A DNA stretch of 64,000 nt from Sinohyriopsis cumingii (GCA_028554795.2 CM068829.1:135927579-135991578), one strand, 5' to 3'. Positions 11,367 through 23,237 are shown, counted from the first letter of the stretch. Notes: generated from the letters alone by a model not told the origin. Translations and numbers: made by a program.

Positions 11367-13736
11367 ATGGATTTGCATCAGCAGCTCAAAGATTTTATTG
11401 CACTGTACCTCGATATACAAACGTCAGTTTACTGGTTTAATGTAACGGTCATGGGATGTTGTTATTTTGGCGACATAGACTCTGTCATAACTAAAAATGT
11501 ATCGTCGTCAGTGTTATCAACGCTTCTTCCTGCAGCGAAAACCCCAGACCGAATGTATCACTACTCGCTATTCCAAAACAGGTTGAATTGTACTGAAATT
11601 CGGTTTCTGGTGCGGATAACTGATAGTCCAAAATTTGAAAAGCGACATCTTTTCGACATTAATTTATTTGGGTTTCAAGCTGTCCACGTTAGGAAACAAG
11701 GTGTCCAAGATCTGTTTACTGTACGTTGTGGTCAATACTACTAGATCACGAATATTTCCATAATTATGAACGGGCAGGATTGGAGAAAAAAAATGTGCGG
11801 TGCTTTTCTGCAAAAGTTTTCACATCGGAGGATAAACTTCAGATTCATGGTCTCGATTGCGAAAATGTGATGGCGTTAAAGCAGCCTGAAGACAAAAGAA
11901 AGAATACAATCACATTCACGAATTTTCATTGCACAGCTAAAATTCCTTTTGATTTGTACGCCGGTTTTCAGGCGCTCATCGTACCAGTAGGGAATGACGT
12001 CGGCAAAAACGCTGTTACATATTAGGAGCACGTTCAGTGTAGTTTGGCTTAAACGTTCGTGAGAATCAACAAAAATTACCGTCCAGATGTCACGTTTTAC
12101 CTAAGGTCAAATTATACGGAAAAATTCGTGCAAGACTTGCTGAGTATGGCGGATAAAATAGACCGTATTTTGTAGGCGCTCGATATATTGACCTCCCAGG
12201 ATAAAATTAATTTCGATCCCCCTATCCATTAAACCTTTGCAAAGGAGCTATCGGCAACGATCAGGTAAAATATCATTCTTACTACACGGAAAAATACAGA
12301 AAATCCGCACACGACGAGTTCGTGCCAGATTTCAAACCCCGTATTTTATCCCAAAATATACGCAGCACAAGATACAGTGCGTTCCTAACAACATGGAACA
12401 ATTCATGTCGTTCTAGATAGGCAAACTGAGATTCATCGATAGTTTTCAGTTTATGGACAGTCTAGTGGGACGATAAAGATTGCAGAATTTATCCCTAGAA
12501 GTACATGAACGCTTGAGGCAAAGTTTAGGTGACGTCGCTACCACCACACAAGGAGGCGTTTGACAGCTTCTCGCCATTTCGCACATCAGCGAGGAGGATT
12601 ATGTACATGCGCAATGACTGTGGAAAGTCTTTGGTATACGTCACCTAGGAGATAATCTCGAATTGTAAATGTCGAAGGACGGGTTACTGATCGCGAACGT
12701 TTAAGAGAATTTGTGGAAGTGTATAATAATTACTAAAAATTAGATCCCTGTTGATACTACTCGGTGTAGGGATTGTCGTGGGATTCCGTGTTGAAGATCA
12801 AGGGAGTCAAATTAGATTACATATATCGACATTTTTAAATTTGCCGAAAAATGAATGCAAGAAGAATCAGCGTCATCCCCCTCAGACAATCGGTTGCCGG
12901 CAACAAATACATACCCGATTGCGATCTGGAAAAAGGGTCAAAATGTATCATTTAACTTGATAAGCTTAACTTATATGGTGGGCTATATCTCAGCAAATGC
13001 CGTTGGGAAAGTTTGCTTTGCTGAATCCCGAAACGTTCACCGAGTACATGCTCAACAGCGAAGACACCACCGGATATTTACTCGAGGGTGACCTGTATTA
13101 TCCATCAGAGATTCACGAGGCGCGTGGCGATTATCCGTTAGCTCCAACAACTTTAATGGTGACCGAAGCCATACACAGTCGTCTCACGCTCTCCATCAAA
13201 AAACTATATTCGAGTGCACAGGAGCGAACGTGCCTACACGTGTGCCTAATCTTACGAGAGAAAAAAAGCAGGTACGGGCTTCATTACAACGATCCCACCA
13301 TTGTCAACGTGAACATTTTAACAAAAATATAGCATCCATTCACAGGAAATAAAGAGCAAAACAACGTCGTCATGAGCAAGCACATCTACTGCAGACTGAT
13401 CGTGCTGGAGCGTCCAAGCTGCTCATGCATGATTTATATTACGGGTACATAAATTGGCTCTTCGGTCCAGATGCAAAATTGCTGTTTGGAGACAGGGACA
13501 GCTTATGTTACGAATTCTAAACCGATGATATTTATCAGATGTTTGAAGACATGCACCTATTTTACCTTTCAGATTATGCTAAGTCCAGTCCGTTTTACAA
13601 CGAGACTAACAAGGTGATCGGAAGGTTTATGGACGAGACGAACATGGTACCAATAGCTGAAATCGTCTTACTACGCAGAACAATGTGCTCTATCAAATTA
13701 GCATGCGGCGAAGTAAACTATCTGCTAAAGGCGTAA
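11367..13736 (+). pseudogene. Relic of a protein-primed family B DNA polymerase (Polinton/Maverick type)
   Basis: Fragments appear in the correct order over 2.4 kb. At 11726-12025 is the N-terminal region with FTSEDKLQIH and IPFDLYAGFQALIVPV, where the first exonuclease motif normally holds an Asp and a Glu and here reads GFQ. GKLRFIDSFQFMDSL follows near 12420-12470, then LSWDSVLK near 12770 and a motif A remnant LDKLNLYGG near 12955. DLYYPSEIHEARGDYPLAP is at about 13090-13140, followed by a motif C remnant DRDSLCYEF near 13495-13520 (normally D-T-D-S). The C-terminal part lies at 13539-13736 (NKVIGRFMDETN, RTMCSIKLACGEV). The stretch between about 13320 and 13390 is too short for the palm segment that should lie there, so a large internal deletion is present. 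Many stops and shifts make it dead. It is not clearly part of the capsid-bearing elements. Confidence 0.7.
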
Positions 13737-14160
13737 AGAAAGGTGACGTTTAAAAAAAAATTCCTTCACGAAAATTACCTGTGGATCGTTTCACAATCAA
13801 AGGCGTAACTTACGCACAAAGTAGGAAGTTAATAAACGCTGTCACGTACGCAAAGTGAGCGTTTCTCGAATGTGTACGCAAATCCGATACATTGTTGCAA
13901 CTTGCACATCTGCTGCAACGTTTAATCCTGTGACAGTTTAGGGATAAATGAAAAAATTATCGACGTTAGTGATGTAAAGTATCGAAAATAATGACAGTTT
14001 ATTAGACGACAAAACAATCTTATCTGACAACCATAATGACGAAGGTAGATTCAAGGTCTAGTAAATAGTGTGAGGGGAAAACTGAGTGCCTTACAGACAA
14101 AATTATGACAAACTATGAGAAGCTTTATTCTAGCCGCATTACTACAATAACAGAGAAAAC
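13737..14160. other. Stretch without recognised gene
   Basis: The composition still resembles the polymerase relic up to about 13950. No motif could be assigned, and AT-rich intronic DNA follows to the LINE tail. Confidence 0.4.
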
Positions 14161-16410
14161 TACATATTAATAATAATTATAATAACAATGATAATAATAA
14201 GGAGGACTTTGTATAGCGCCTAATCTTTAGTAGCTCTTAGCGCTTTAGAACATTAGACAACACCTATAAAATAAGAAACATAATAATATTATTACAAAAA
14301 CAAGCAATATGAAATTAGAAAAACATTAAAAAATAAAAAAAAAACATGCTGAGAATATTTCAGGTAGGGTAGGAAGCATTATTAGGTCTTTACGTTTGTT
14401 CTTGCAGTCGAAATAAGTGAATTTTGAGAGCCCTCTTGAATGTCATCACTGTGTCTTTGTGTCTAAGTTTTGTTGGCAATTCATTCCCCGCTGCTGGGCC
14501 CTGACATGTAAAAGAATGCTGTCTATATGACTTTGTTTTCAAAGTGGGAATAATGGGTATACGTTTGTCAGAAGAGGAGCGTAAGTATTCTCCTGGTGTG
14601 TACACATGGGTGAGGTCAGATAGGTACGTTGGACACCGACAGTGAAATGTAGCACAGAGAACAAATTTTGTGTTAGATTCTGGATCGAATTGATAGCCAG
14701 TGTAGGGAGCAAAGCAGCGGGGAGGTGTGCTCTGATTGTGGTACTCTAAGCATGATCCGGGCAGCTGTGTTTTGAACTTTATGACGTTTCTGGAGTAGAT
14801 ATTGAGATGAACCAGACATAATAGTGTTACAATAGTCCAGTCTTGAAAGTACTAATGAACACACAAGTGTTTTAGTGGCATCAACTGAAATATATTTGCG
14901 AACTGAGCTGATACGTCTCAGCTCAAGATATGCAGCTTTGGATATGTTCGTGACATGTTGGTGCAATGTGAGAGTACTGTCCAGAGTAACACCTGGGTTT
15001 AGTACTGATTGTGTGAATTTAATGTTGGCGTTGCTGATATTTATTGTTTGAGGTAAAGGATGTGAATGAGAAAGTCTTTGTGTTGTGATCAGAATGGCCT
15101 CAGTTGTATCATCATTCATCTGCAGCTTGTTACAAGTCATCCATGGTTTCACATCAGAAATACACCTCTCTACATCTTGTATGGTAGCATCAACTTCAGT
15201 TGGGTGGCCAGATTTGTATATCTGGGTGTCATTAGCATAAAAGTGGTGAGACACTGAATGATGATCAATGACACTTGAGAGCGACTGAGTGTACAGAATG
15301 AAGAGAACAGGTCCAAGAACAGACCCCTGTGGAACACTACAACATAGATCACCTTGGTTGGATTGTATTCCATTTGCAGATACAATTTGTGTCCTGTTGT
15401 CCAAGTAGGAATTGAACCACGGTAAGGCTGTATCATGAATGCCAGATACATGCTGGAGACGGTGAAGTAATATATCATGGTCAATTGTGTCTATAGGGTC
15501 AAATGCTGCAGACAAATCAAGGAGGGTGAGGACTATAATCTTTCCGCTATCCAACGCAGAGAGATTGTCATTAACTAATTTTACAAGAGTAGTTTCAGTA
15601 ATGTGGTACAGGCGATATGCAAAATGTACATTGCTAAAAAGACTGTCTGAATTTAGATGGGATACAATCTAAGATAGAACAACCTTTTCTAAGATTTTTA
15701 TATGAATGGGAGATTCGAAACTGGGCGGTAGTTCTTTAAATCGTTCTCGTCTAGTATTGGTTTCTTCAGCAGAGGCTTTACAATGACAGTTTTGAAAAAT
15801 GATGGGAATTCCCCGGATGAGAGAGAGGTATTGATAACATCAGTTAGTGAAGGCAATACTGGATCTAGTCACTCAAGCACCGTAATGTTTGAATTGGATC
15901 AAGTTCACATGACTTTGGTGCACTCATCATCACGATTGTACGTACTAAATCCATAGAGACAGGTTCAAATGCTGCTAATGGTTGCCGCTCAAATTATGTA
16001 TCCCATCTTTATGGTGACGACGAGTCAATTACAATTGTGGTGTCAAGTTTTTCCCTAATGGTTTGCACTTTATCACGGAGGAAATTTTCTAATTTGACAA
16101 AGAGCTCTTTGCAGCTGGAACTTTCCATGATCTTAGTAGTGTAGTGGGCTGATTTCGCTGCATCGACTATATTTGTGACATTCTTCTTAGCGACTTCATA
16201 TATTTTCTTATGAATAGTGAATCTAGTGGAAAGCCAAAGAATCTCAGCTTTACGGCGGTCTCTTTTAGCAGTGCGAAGCTGGTCACTAACACTGCTAACA
16301 TACCAAATATACACAAATATAAAGGTGTTCGTAGCAACTGAAAAATGACGGAAATATACTAAGCAAAACGCTAAAGTGAATGCATTTATACCAATATCAA
16401 ATATAAACAT
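14161..16410 (-). mobile_element. CR1/L2-like LINE relic (copy 2)
   Basis: Its 3' end (14161-14780) matches the 7.3 kb copy and carries a TAA-rich tail. The reverse-transcriptase ORF follows on the minus strand. Upstream, 16410-16009 contains RTAKRDRRKAEILWLSTRFT, the basic linker that normally joins endonuclease and reverse transcriptase in this LINE group. The endonuclease domain is absent. It sits in the last intron of the HSPA12-like gene, on the gene's coding strand. Confidence 0.85.
14390..15760 (-). pseudogene. Reverse transcriptase of the CR1/L2-like LINE
   Basis: The longest frame (15554-14673, 293 residues) includes LDLSAAFDPIDTIDHDILL, VPQGSVLGPVLF and RLDYCNTIMSG, the core of a LINE reverse transcriptase. 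The catalytic box, normally F/Y-A-D-D, reads YANDTQ, so one of the two metal-binding Asp residues is lost. PIDT next to TIDHD looks like a small local duplication. The C-terminal 71 residues lie in a separate frame (14605-14390), and upstream text (KNYRPVSNLP-like) is found in another frame up to about 15760. The protein is inactive. Confidence 0.85.
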
Positions 16411-16454
16411 AATATTGGTGCCATGACTTAGATTAATAATAAAAAATACTTAGA

Positions 16455-16540
16455 TAAGACGCCCATTAATATAAGACACCCTGGGTGCGGGGTAAGTAAA
16501 ATTGTGTATAAGACGCGTCTTATATACGCGAAAATACGGT
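16455..16540. repeat. Palindrome-bearing repeat end, site of the LINE insertion
   Basis: The sequence holds a perfect 18-bp palindrome TATAAGACGCGTCTTATA at 16507-16524, preceded by related AAGAC phrases and followed by TACGCGAAAATACGGTAA. Text of this type occurs at the ends of DNA transposons and MITEs in many animals; I cannot name the family. Confidence 0.5.
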
Positions 16541-16552
16541 AATCTTGAATTA
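16541..16552 (+). repeat. Target site duplication, left copy (12 bp)
   Basis: AATCTTGAATTA is repeated exactly at 19441-19452, on the far side of the RTE-like insertion. Confidence 0.85.
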
Positions 16553-19440
16553 GAACTCTGGCGCAAATAGGAAGACTCAAAGAGTTGACACATGAGCTGG
16601 AACACTACACATGGCACATTCTGGGACTCTGTGAAGTTAGATGGAAATCCCTAGGAGAACACCAAACCGAAGATGGGCATATATTATACTATAGTGGAGA
16701 GTGTGACAAGTCCATAAATGGAGTAGGCTTCCTTGTAAACAAAGCCATCAAGGGATCTGTGCTTGAATACTGCCCCATATCTAGCAGAATCATTTCCATT
16801 CGATTGAAAGCATCTCCCTTTAACATCACAATTTTCCAAGTCTATGCTCCAACTACCGATCATGATGATGAAGAAATAGAGGAGTTTTACAACAAACTAC
16901 AGGGTATTCTAAACATGGTCAATAAGAAAGATATCCTCATTGTCCAAGGAGACTGGAATGCCAAAGTTGGCAAAGATGCTCTAAAAGACTTGGGAGTACA
17001 TTGTGGACCTTCTTGCATTGAGCTTACCAATGAAAGAGGGAAACCGCTGCTCGAGTTCGCAAGCTACAACAACTTGGTACTAGCCAACACCCTGGGACAA
17101 CATAAAGCTTCACGATGCTGGACATGGCGCTCACCAAATGGAACCCATCACAACCAGATCGACTACATACTGGTTCAAAACAGTTACCGAACTGGCATCA
17201 ATAGAGCAAAAACAAGGACATTCCCAGGTGCTGATGTTGGGAGTGATCACGACCTCGTGATTATGAACTTCCGAGTGAGGCTGAAGAAAATTAACAAGCC
17301 AAAGAACATCAGGCTCAAATTCAACATTGAACAACTGAAGGATCCTAACATCTGCAAGTCATTCCAAGCCACAATTGGAGGAAAATTTGCTCCACTCCTT
17401 GTGATGGATGTTGATGTCAATGAGATGACAGACACCTTCAACACAGTCATGACAGCAACTGCCAAGGACATCATTGGCATCCATCGACCGACGAAAAAAC
17501 CCTGGGTTACAGAAGAGATTCTGAAGTTGTGTGATGCCCGAAGAGAATTAAAAAGCACCAGACACGCAACAGGGGCATTGAAGTACCGAGAAATAAACAA
17601 GAATATCAGAAAAAACTTGAGCAAAGCAAAAGAAAATTGGATTGGACAAAAGTGCACAGAAATGGAGAACAGTCTGATAAAGAATAACAGCAAAAAGGCA
17701 TTCCAAATTGTGAAAGACCGCACCAGACAGAAACAACCAAGAGTGAGTACCATTCAAGACAAAAATGGAAAATGCCTCACAGAAGCGAGTGACATTGCAA
17801 AAAGATGGACTGAGTATTGCAAAGAACTCTACAACCATCAGTCCACAGGAGACCCAGAGGTGCTTGAAGTTCCAAACTCCACAAATGATGATGACTTCCC
17901 CATTCTCAAAGAAGATTTGGAGTCAGCAATAAGAGCACTGAAGAATGGGAAGGCAGCTGGAGTAGACAACATCCCAGCTGAACTTATCAAGAATGGGGGA
18001 GAATCAGTGAAAGAGCTACTAACAAAAATCTGCAACAAGATCTGGCAGACAGGTGAATGGCTAACACAATGGACCCAATCACTGATTATAACACTTCCCA
18101 AAAAAGGCAATCTCCAGCTATGCCAAAATTACAGAACTATCAGTTTGATCAGCCATGCTAGTAAGGTAATGCTGAAGATCATCTTGAACAGACTGAAACC
18201 ACAAGCAGAAGAAATAATCGCTGAAGAACAGGCCGGGTTCCGGAGTGGAAGAAGCACAACAGAACAAATATTCAATCTCAGGGTTCTGTGCGAAAAGTAC
18301 TCGCAACACCAACAATATATCTATCATGTGTTCGTCGATTTCAAAAAGGCCATTGACAGAGTGTGGCATGAGGCATTGTGGGCAACAATGAAGAAGTGTA
18401 ACATGGGTCAAAAGTTAATCAATACCATCAAGCAACTGTACGCCAAGGCTACCAGTGCAGTAATTGCCCAAGGTGCTGTGGGGGACTGGTTCCAGACAAC
18501 AGTGGGAGTGCGTCAAGGCTGTCTCCTGTCACGCACGCTTTTCAACATCTACTTAGAGCGCATCATGAGCGAAGCCCTGGAAAACCACTGTGGGACAGTC
18601 AGCATTGGAGGGCGTAACATCACCAACCTCCGCTTTGCAGTTGACATTGATGGACTGGCAGGCAGTGAAGACGAGCTAGCCATCTTAGTGACGAACATGG
18701 ATGAAACATCTTCCAGATCTGACATGGAGATAAGCGCTGAGAAGACAAAACTGATGACAAATAGTGGCAAACAAATCTCAGCCAAGATCGAAGTCAGAGG
18801 ACATGAATTGGAAACAGTGAGCCAGTTCAAATATCTTGGTTCCATAATCACTGAAGAGGGATCAAGAGCAGAAATTTTGTCAAGAGCAACACAAACAATG
18901 GCAGCTATGTCAAAACTAAGGGTCTGGAGAGACAAGAATATCTGTCTGAAAACTAAAATAAGACTATTGCGAGTTCTAGTCATCTCAGTCTTTTTGTACT
19001 CATGTGAGGCATGGACCCTGACAGCAGAATTACAACGAAGAATCCAGTCACTTGAAATGAGATGCTACAGAACCATCCTTGGCATCTCTTACATGGACCA
19101 CATCATAAATGAAGAAGTGCGTAACACCATCAGGCGCGAAGTGGGCCAGTATGAGGACCTCCTCACCACCCTCAAAAAGAGAAAGCTGAAATGGTATGGC
19201 CATGTCACTAGAGCCAACAGTCTATCCACAACAGTCCTGCAGGGCAGCGTCCAGGGTGGCAGAAGGAGAGGTAGACAGAGAAAAAAGTGGACTGACAACA
19301 TCACCGAATGGACCAGGAAAAGTTTTGCGGAGACACAGGTATTGGCACATGATCGAGACAAGTGGAGGGAACTGGTCAGATGTTCAGCAGCACAGTGCCT
19401 CAACGACCACACTAGGTCATGAGACTGATGATGATGAATG
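16553..19440 (+). mobile_element. RTE-like non-LTR retrotransposon, 5'-truncated, with target site duplication
   Basis: The 2888-bp insertion is bounded by the 12-bp duplication AATCTTGAATTA. It is truncated inside the endonuclease coding region and ends in GATGATGATGAATG, a short simple-repeat tail. The nearly intact ORF and exact duplication indicate that this is one of the younger insertions here. Confidence 0.9.
16585..19422 (+). pseudogene. Endonuclease/reverse transcriptase ORF of the RTE-like LINE
   Basis: The 945-codon frame remains open from the left insertion boundary (the frame is already open at 16553, so the original start is missing; 16585 is a TTG). The APE-type endonuclease lies at about residues 1-230, with LGLCEVRW, QGDWNAKVG, HHNQIDYIL and GSDHDLV. 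The reverse transcriptase lies at about residues 440-720, with LKNGKAAGVDNIPAEL, EEQAGFRSGRSTTEQI, VGVRQGCLLSRTLFNIYLE and LRFAVDIDGLAG. The C-terminal part holds KYLGSIITEEG and RRGRQRKKWTDN. The catalytic F-A-D-D is F-A-V-D, and the motif before it reads DFKKAIDRVW rather than the expected AFD. The protein should therefore lack polymerase activity despite the open frame. Known relatives are RTE/BovB-type elements. Confidence 0.9.
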
Positions 19441-19452
19441 AATCTTGAATTA
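19441..19452 (+). repeat. Target site duplication, right copy (12 bp)
   Basis: AATCTTGAATTA is identical to 16541-16552 and directly follows the 3' tail of the RTE-like element. Confidence 0.85.
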
Positions 19453-19868
19453 ATTTTTTGTTATTAGTTTTCTGTTAAAATTATTTCTCTTCAATATTTA
19501 CTGTACCAAATAATATTAAATTATTTAGTTCCATGTGTAGATAACCAGACAACGTGTACATACCATAGCAGTTTAAAGAAGATTGAAGTGGAGAAATTGC
19601 TCTTACAAAGAATAAAATTGGAAATTCTTGAAAAAATGTACCAGCTGAAAAAATATGATGACATAAATTACTACCTCTCTGTGTCCCCACCCCCAATATT
19701 TTTGTGTAAGATATAATTAGTCAAATGGAATTCATTGCTTTCTTTCTGTTAATCTGGTGTATTATAAAGTGTATGTTTGTGTAGTATTTATATATTTTAT
19801 TTTTCTTTAATCACTTTTAATCTATTATCACTATTATACTAAACACTGCGTTGCAAGTAGTTCACAAA

Positions 19869-20900
19869 TTATAAACTGTGTTTCAAAAATCGTCTCAATA
19901 GCAGAAGTCTGCTAATGTTTACGCTTTCATTGATGATGCTAACAAATATCACTAGATCATTTTTGTCTTCATTGTCATCACCATCAAAATCTGTTGGTAA
20001 CTTTTCATCAATGACCTTGTAGTGCAGTTTGAGGACAGGTGTCGTAATCATCACACAGTTGTCAGGGCTGGATGGGTAGAAGCCCTCCTGTTTTATGGAT
20101 ATTACTAAAAGTAGAATTTGGCTCTTTAGCACAAAATTCAAAACACATGTAGATACAAAAAATGCTGCAACTCATATGGTTTCCTCTTACAGAAGCAGTC
20201 ATCAATAATGTGCCTATGCTGTTAAATATAGGTTTGCTGAAGAGTGCTAAAATAATTACGTTATCGAAGTTTTAATATCATAGTATTTGCATAACTTTGA
20301 TATGGAAAATGAATTAGTACTGTGAGTCCTATATAGAAAATGAGCCATACAGTGGTTCCACATATGCATGTGCAATACATAATAGCATTGATGAAAAAAA
20401 TATGGTTCTATTTGTGGATAACAAGCAAGATGAATCCCTTCAGTAAACGTCAGAGTTGTTTCAGTGGGATATTAAACTCACTCTCAGATACGTCTAATGT
20501 CTCCATGAAAGGAGCGGGGAGTGAAGCGTACATTTAAGTATGTTGCAACACACGCACATATGGATGGTCACCTTGACCTTTTAGTCATTCTTGCATAATA
20601 TGACAAGGCTTATGATATATTTAAAATGTAATTCAGTGATTTCTCTCTGACACTGAGGTGTATGATTTCATATATATCATGACATCAGTTACTAATATAG
20701 GTGAATACAATAACCTGTACCGAAATCGTGATTTGCATGCTCCGAATGCCCGCTCCACATTAACTCTAGTTTTTGAGTGGACATCATTATATCTCTGTTC
20801 TGCTATTGACCATGGTTTGAATATGGGAGTAATTAGTTAAGGTCATTGTGCGTACCCTGAATCCCCAACATGCCACTCATTTCAATGGTTCTCCATGTGC
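19869..20900 (-). pseudogene. Harbinger/PIF (HARBI1-like) transposase relic
   Basis: On the minus strand near 20866-20700 the translation gives GDSGYA, then LITP, RYNDVHSKTRVNVERAFGAC and KSRFR, with two in-frame stops. This is the second half of the DDE_4-type catalytic domain of Harbinger transposases. The end of such a protein is at 20110-19970 (GFYPSSPDNCVMITTPVLKL and IDEKLPTDFDGD). The 500 bp between them carry no recognisable transposase text. The catalytic N-terminal part is absent, so the copy is dead. It lies in the HSPA12 intron. Confidence 0.75.
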
Positions 20901-20939
20901 TCACTCAATGCGGAAAACTCTATCATCCAAAAATAAATC

Positions 20940-21363
20940 CTCTAAAAGTTCAAGAGGTATACTTATCGGTAGCTAGAAGTGGGTTACAGCCCACCTCAGT
21001 TAAGTTCAACGATACGTATGGTGAGACAAAAATTGATATGTAAGTTTTTTTTAATAAAAATAATTAAATGAACCTGTCTAAGAATTTACAAAAACTAGCC
21101 TTTTACGAAAAGGATGAAATTGTCCGGGAAGCTGCAGAAACAATTTAGTGTGTTAAAAATAACATTAACCTTTTATAACATTACAATATTAATTTTTTTG
21201 ATAATCAAAGTGGAAAATATATCGCTGAAATAATGTAATTACATTGGTATAAAATAATAATTACAAATGTATATGACAGCCTTATGCTTATAATGCCCCT
21301 AATCGATCATCTAATAGTTCAAGAGGTATACTTATTGGTAGCTATAATTGGGTTACTGCCCAC
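20940..21363. repeat. Duplicated segment flanking the Harbinger relic
   Basis: About 60 bp containing GTTCAAGAGGTATACTTAT, a GGTAGCTA phrase and TGGGTTAC-GCCCAC occur at about 20940-21001 and again at about 21308-21363. On the minus strand both translate to related text (VGCNPLLATDKYTS and VGSNPIIATNKYTS), and the second is part of a 60-residue frame at 21501-21319. It may be a second transposon ORF or an independent repeat; I do not recognise it. Confidence 0.55.
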
Positions 21364-21994
21364 ATTTGCCAGTGTCTTAATGAACATTCTGAAACGTTTA
21401 TTTAATACTGATGCCTCCCCCCCATCCCGGAAAATTATTTGGACGTTTTGTTGTAAAGTCAGTAATTTGGTTGTAAGCACAAGACTGTGACCTTCTATCA
21501 ATGAGACAAGAAAGGAACAAAAACCATGACCTATACTTAAATGTGTGACAACACGAAATAACCTAATCTATAGTATAAATTATATTTTTATAGTACACAT
21601 AAAGTTATTTGGTGTTGTTGCATATTTTAGTAGTGTTTTTGTTTTGTTTACATTTAACGTCAGACTCGTTTGAGATAATAAAGCGTCAGCCGTCGCAACT
21701 TGCTATTTATTACTATGATATTTATGATATATGTGTATGCATCGTAGTGACATGCTTATATTTTGCAATGCGGGTAAGTTGTATGTGGTCTCTTTGTTGT
21801 ACAACTAAATCAGTGCATTGAAAATAAGGAGCATTGGGAGGGGAAACAATACATTTCCAGTCTCAAGACGCACCGTTGTAAAGACTTAATAATATACAAC
21901 TTTAAATGAAAGGCACATTAAATAGAAATTTAGCATTATTTTTGCATATTACTAATTGTGTCGTTTAAATAGTTTTGTTACGTTCTTGCTCCTA

Positions 21995-21995
<1 letters not shown>

Positions 21996-22039
<44 letters not shown>
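21996..22039. repeat. (CA)n microsatellite
   Basis: An uninterrupted CA array. Confidence 0.95.
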
Positions 22040-22040
<1 letters not shown>

Positions 22041-22102
22041 TGCATAATGATTATTCTTTCAAAACCAAAAAAGTAATACTATAATTTCCCCTCTGCCAGC
22101 TA

Positions 22103-22208
22103 ACCGATTCTGATTGGGCAAGTAAATGCTCTTTTCAGTAGGGTAAATAATTTTTTGTTCCTATGGTCAATACTAAAAGGAGCATTTACTTGCCCAATCA
22201 GAATCGGT
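22103..22208. mobile_element. Small hairpin MITE-like element
   Basis: The arm beginning ACCGATTCTGATTGGGCAAG at 22103-22135 is the reverse complement of 22175-22208 except for one extra base. The 39-bp loop is AT-rich. The size and near-perfect arms fit a miniature inverted-repeat element with a recent origin. Confidence 0.75.
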
Positions 22209-22209
22209 G

Positions 22210-23237
22210 GCATATTTAAATTTAAATTTATGAGGTATAATACAAACCTAAATATGTGTGGATATAAGATGAAATATCAGTGTTGGTCTCTTTATATCAT
22301 CTCACACCAAGTATGTCAGTTGCAAAAGAATGCCTCCTGGAAAGATATATCTTAATGTTAAACTGAGATCATACAAAAGCATTCACAACATGTGCTTGGT
22401 CCGGAACACACGTTGGCGTCGCAAACTTTGTCCGATATTTTTTATCTTCATTCAGTCCGAAGATGATATAAATCGGCCATTTTTTCCTTGCGCAAAACTT
22501 AGTTTACGGAACGTTAGCGAGACGGGTAAATTCTGCTTAAGCAGGGTCGTGTTCGTAACTTAAGCCAGACGTACGTTACGCACGGCTTAGGCACTTTAGT
22601 GAAACGGGCCCAGACGGTGTTAGCACTTTTTTCACGTAATCATGGACTTAGTGGACGAACTGACCAGGATTCTGTCCAGCCTGACTTCGAGCAAATGTAA
22701 ACGGAGGTCTGGGTCAAAGGAAGAGGGAGGGGTAGCGGAATAAAGTGTTCACATCCTCCATTACCATAGACAAGAGGCCATTTTCGCTAAGTAAACTGAA
22801 CCTATTATCATCATGAAACCACCCGTGTTTTCGGAACCACTCTATACATACTACTGATCCGTTCTAGAATATGGAAATGTTTTCTATTTTCATGGTTATG
22901 GAATCCATTTCGTTGCTAGAGCAACCAATTCAAATATGATTTTCGTAGAATATATCCCGAAGAAAATTCATAAGAAGATTGACAGAAATTGGCAAAACCG
23001 TTGTAAATAATAAATTGCAATATGGTTTTGGACAATCGCCGTACGAGGGAGGACGCACGCCTGATGCAGGACCAAGCTGCACATTTGTCCACGAGGCCAT
23101 GTGACCTAAAGCTGTTTTGACAGATCTTACTATAAATGTTTTAGTTTCTGTAGATAATATATACTACAGTGTATACCGCTAACTTAAAAAAAGCAAACAA
23201 AACCCTACATATACACAAAAGTAATATTAGTGATAAC
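22210..23237. other. Intronic stretch with no gene
   Basis: No frame is recognised. GTGAAACGGGCCCAGACG at about 22600-22617 resembles the end of a repeat family and contrasts with the AT-rich surroundings. The rest shows nothing I can assign. Confidence 0.4.

Noticed and set aside
17131..19412. Several minus-strand frames of 67-168 codons
   Set aside because: They are shadows of the RTE-like ORF on the plus strand.
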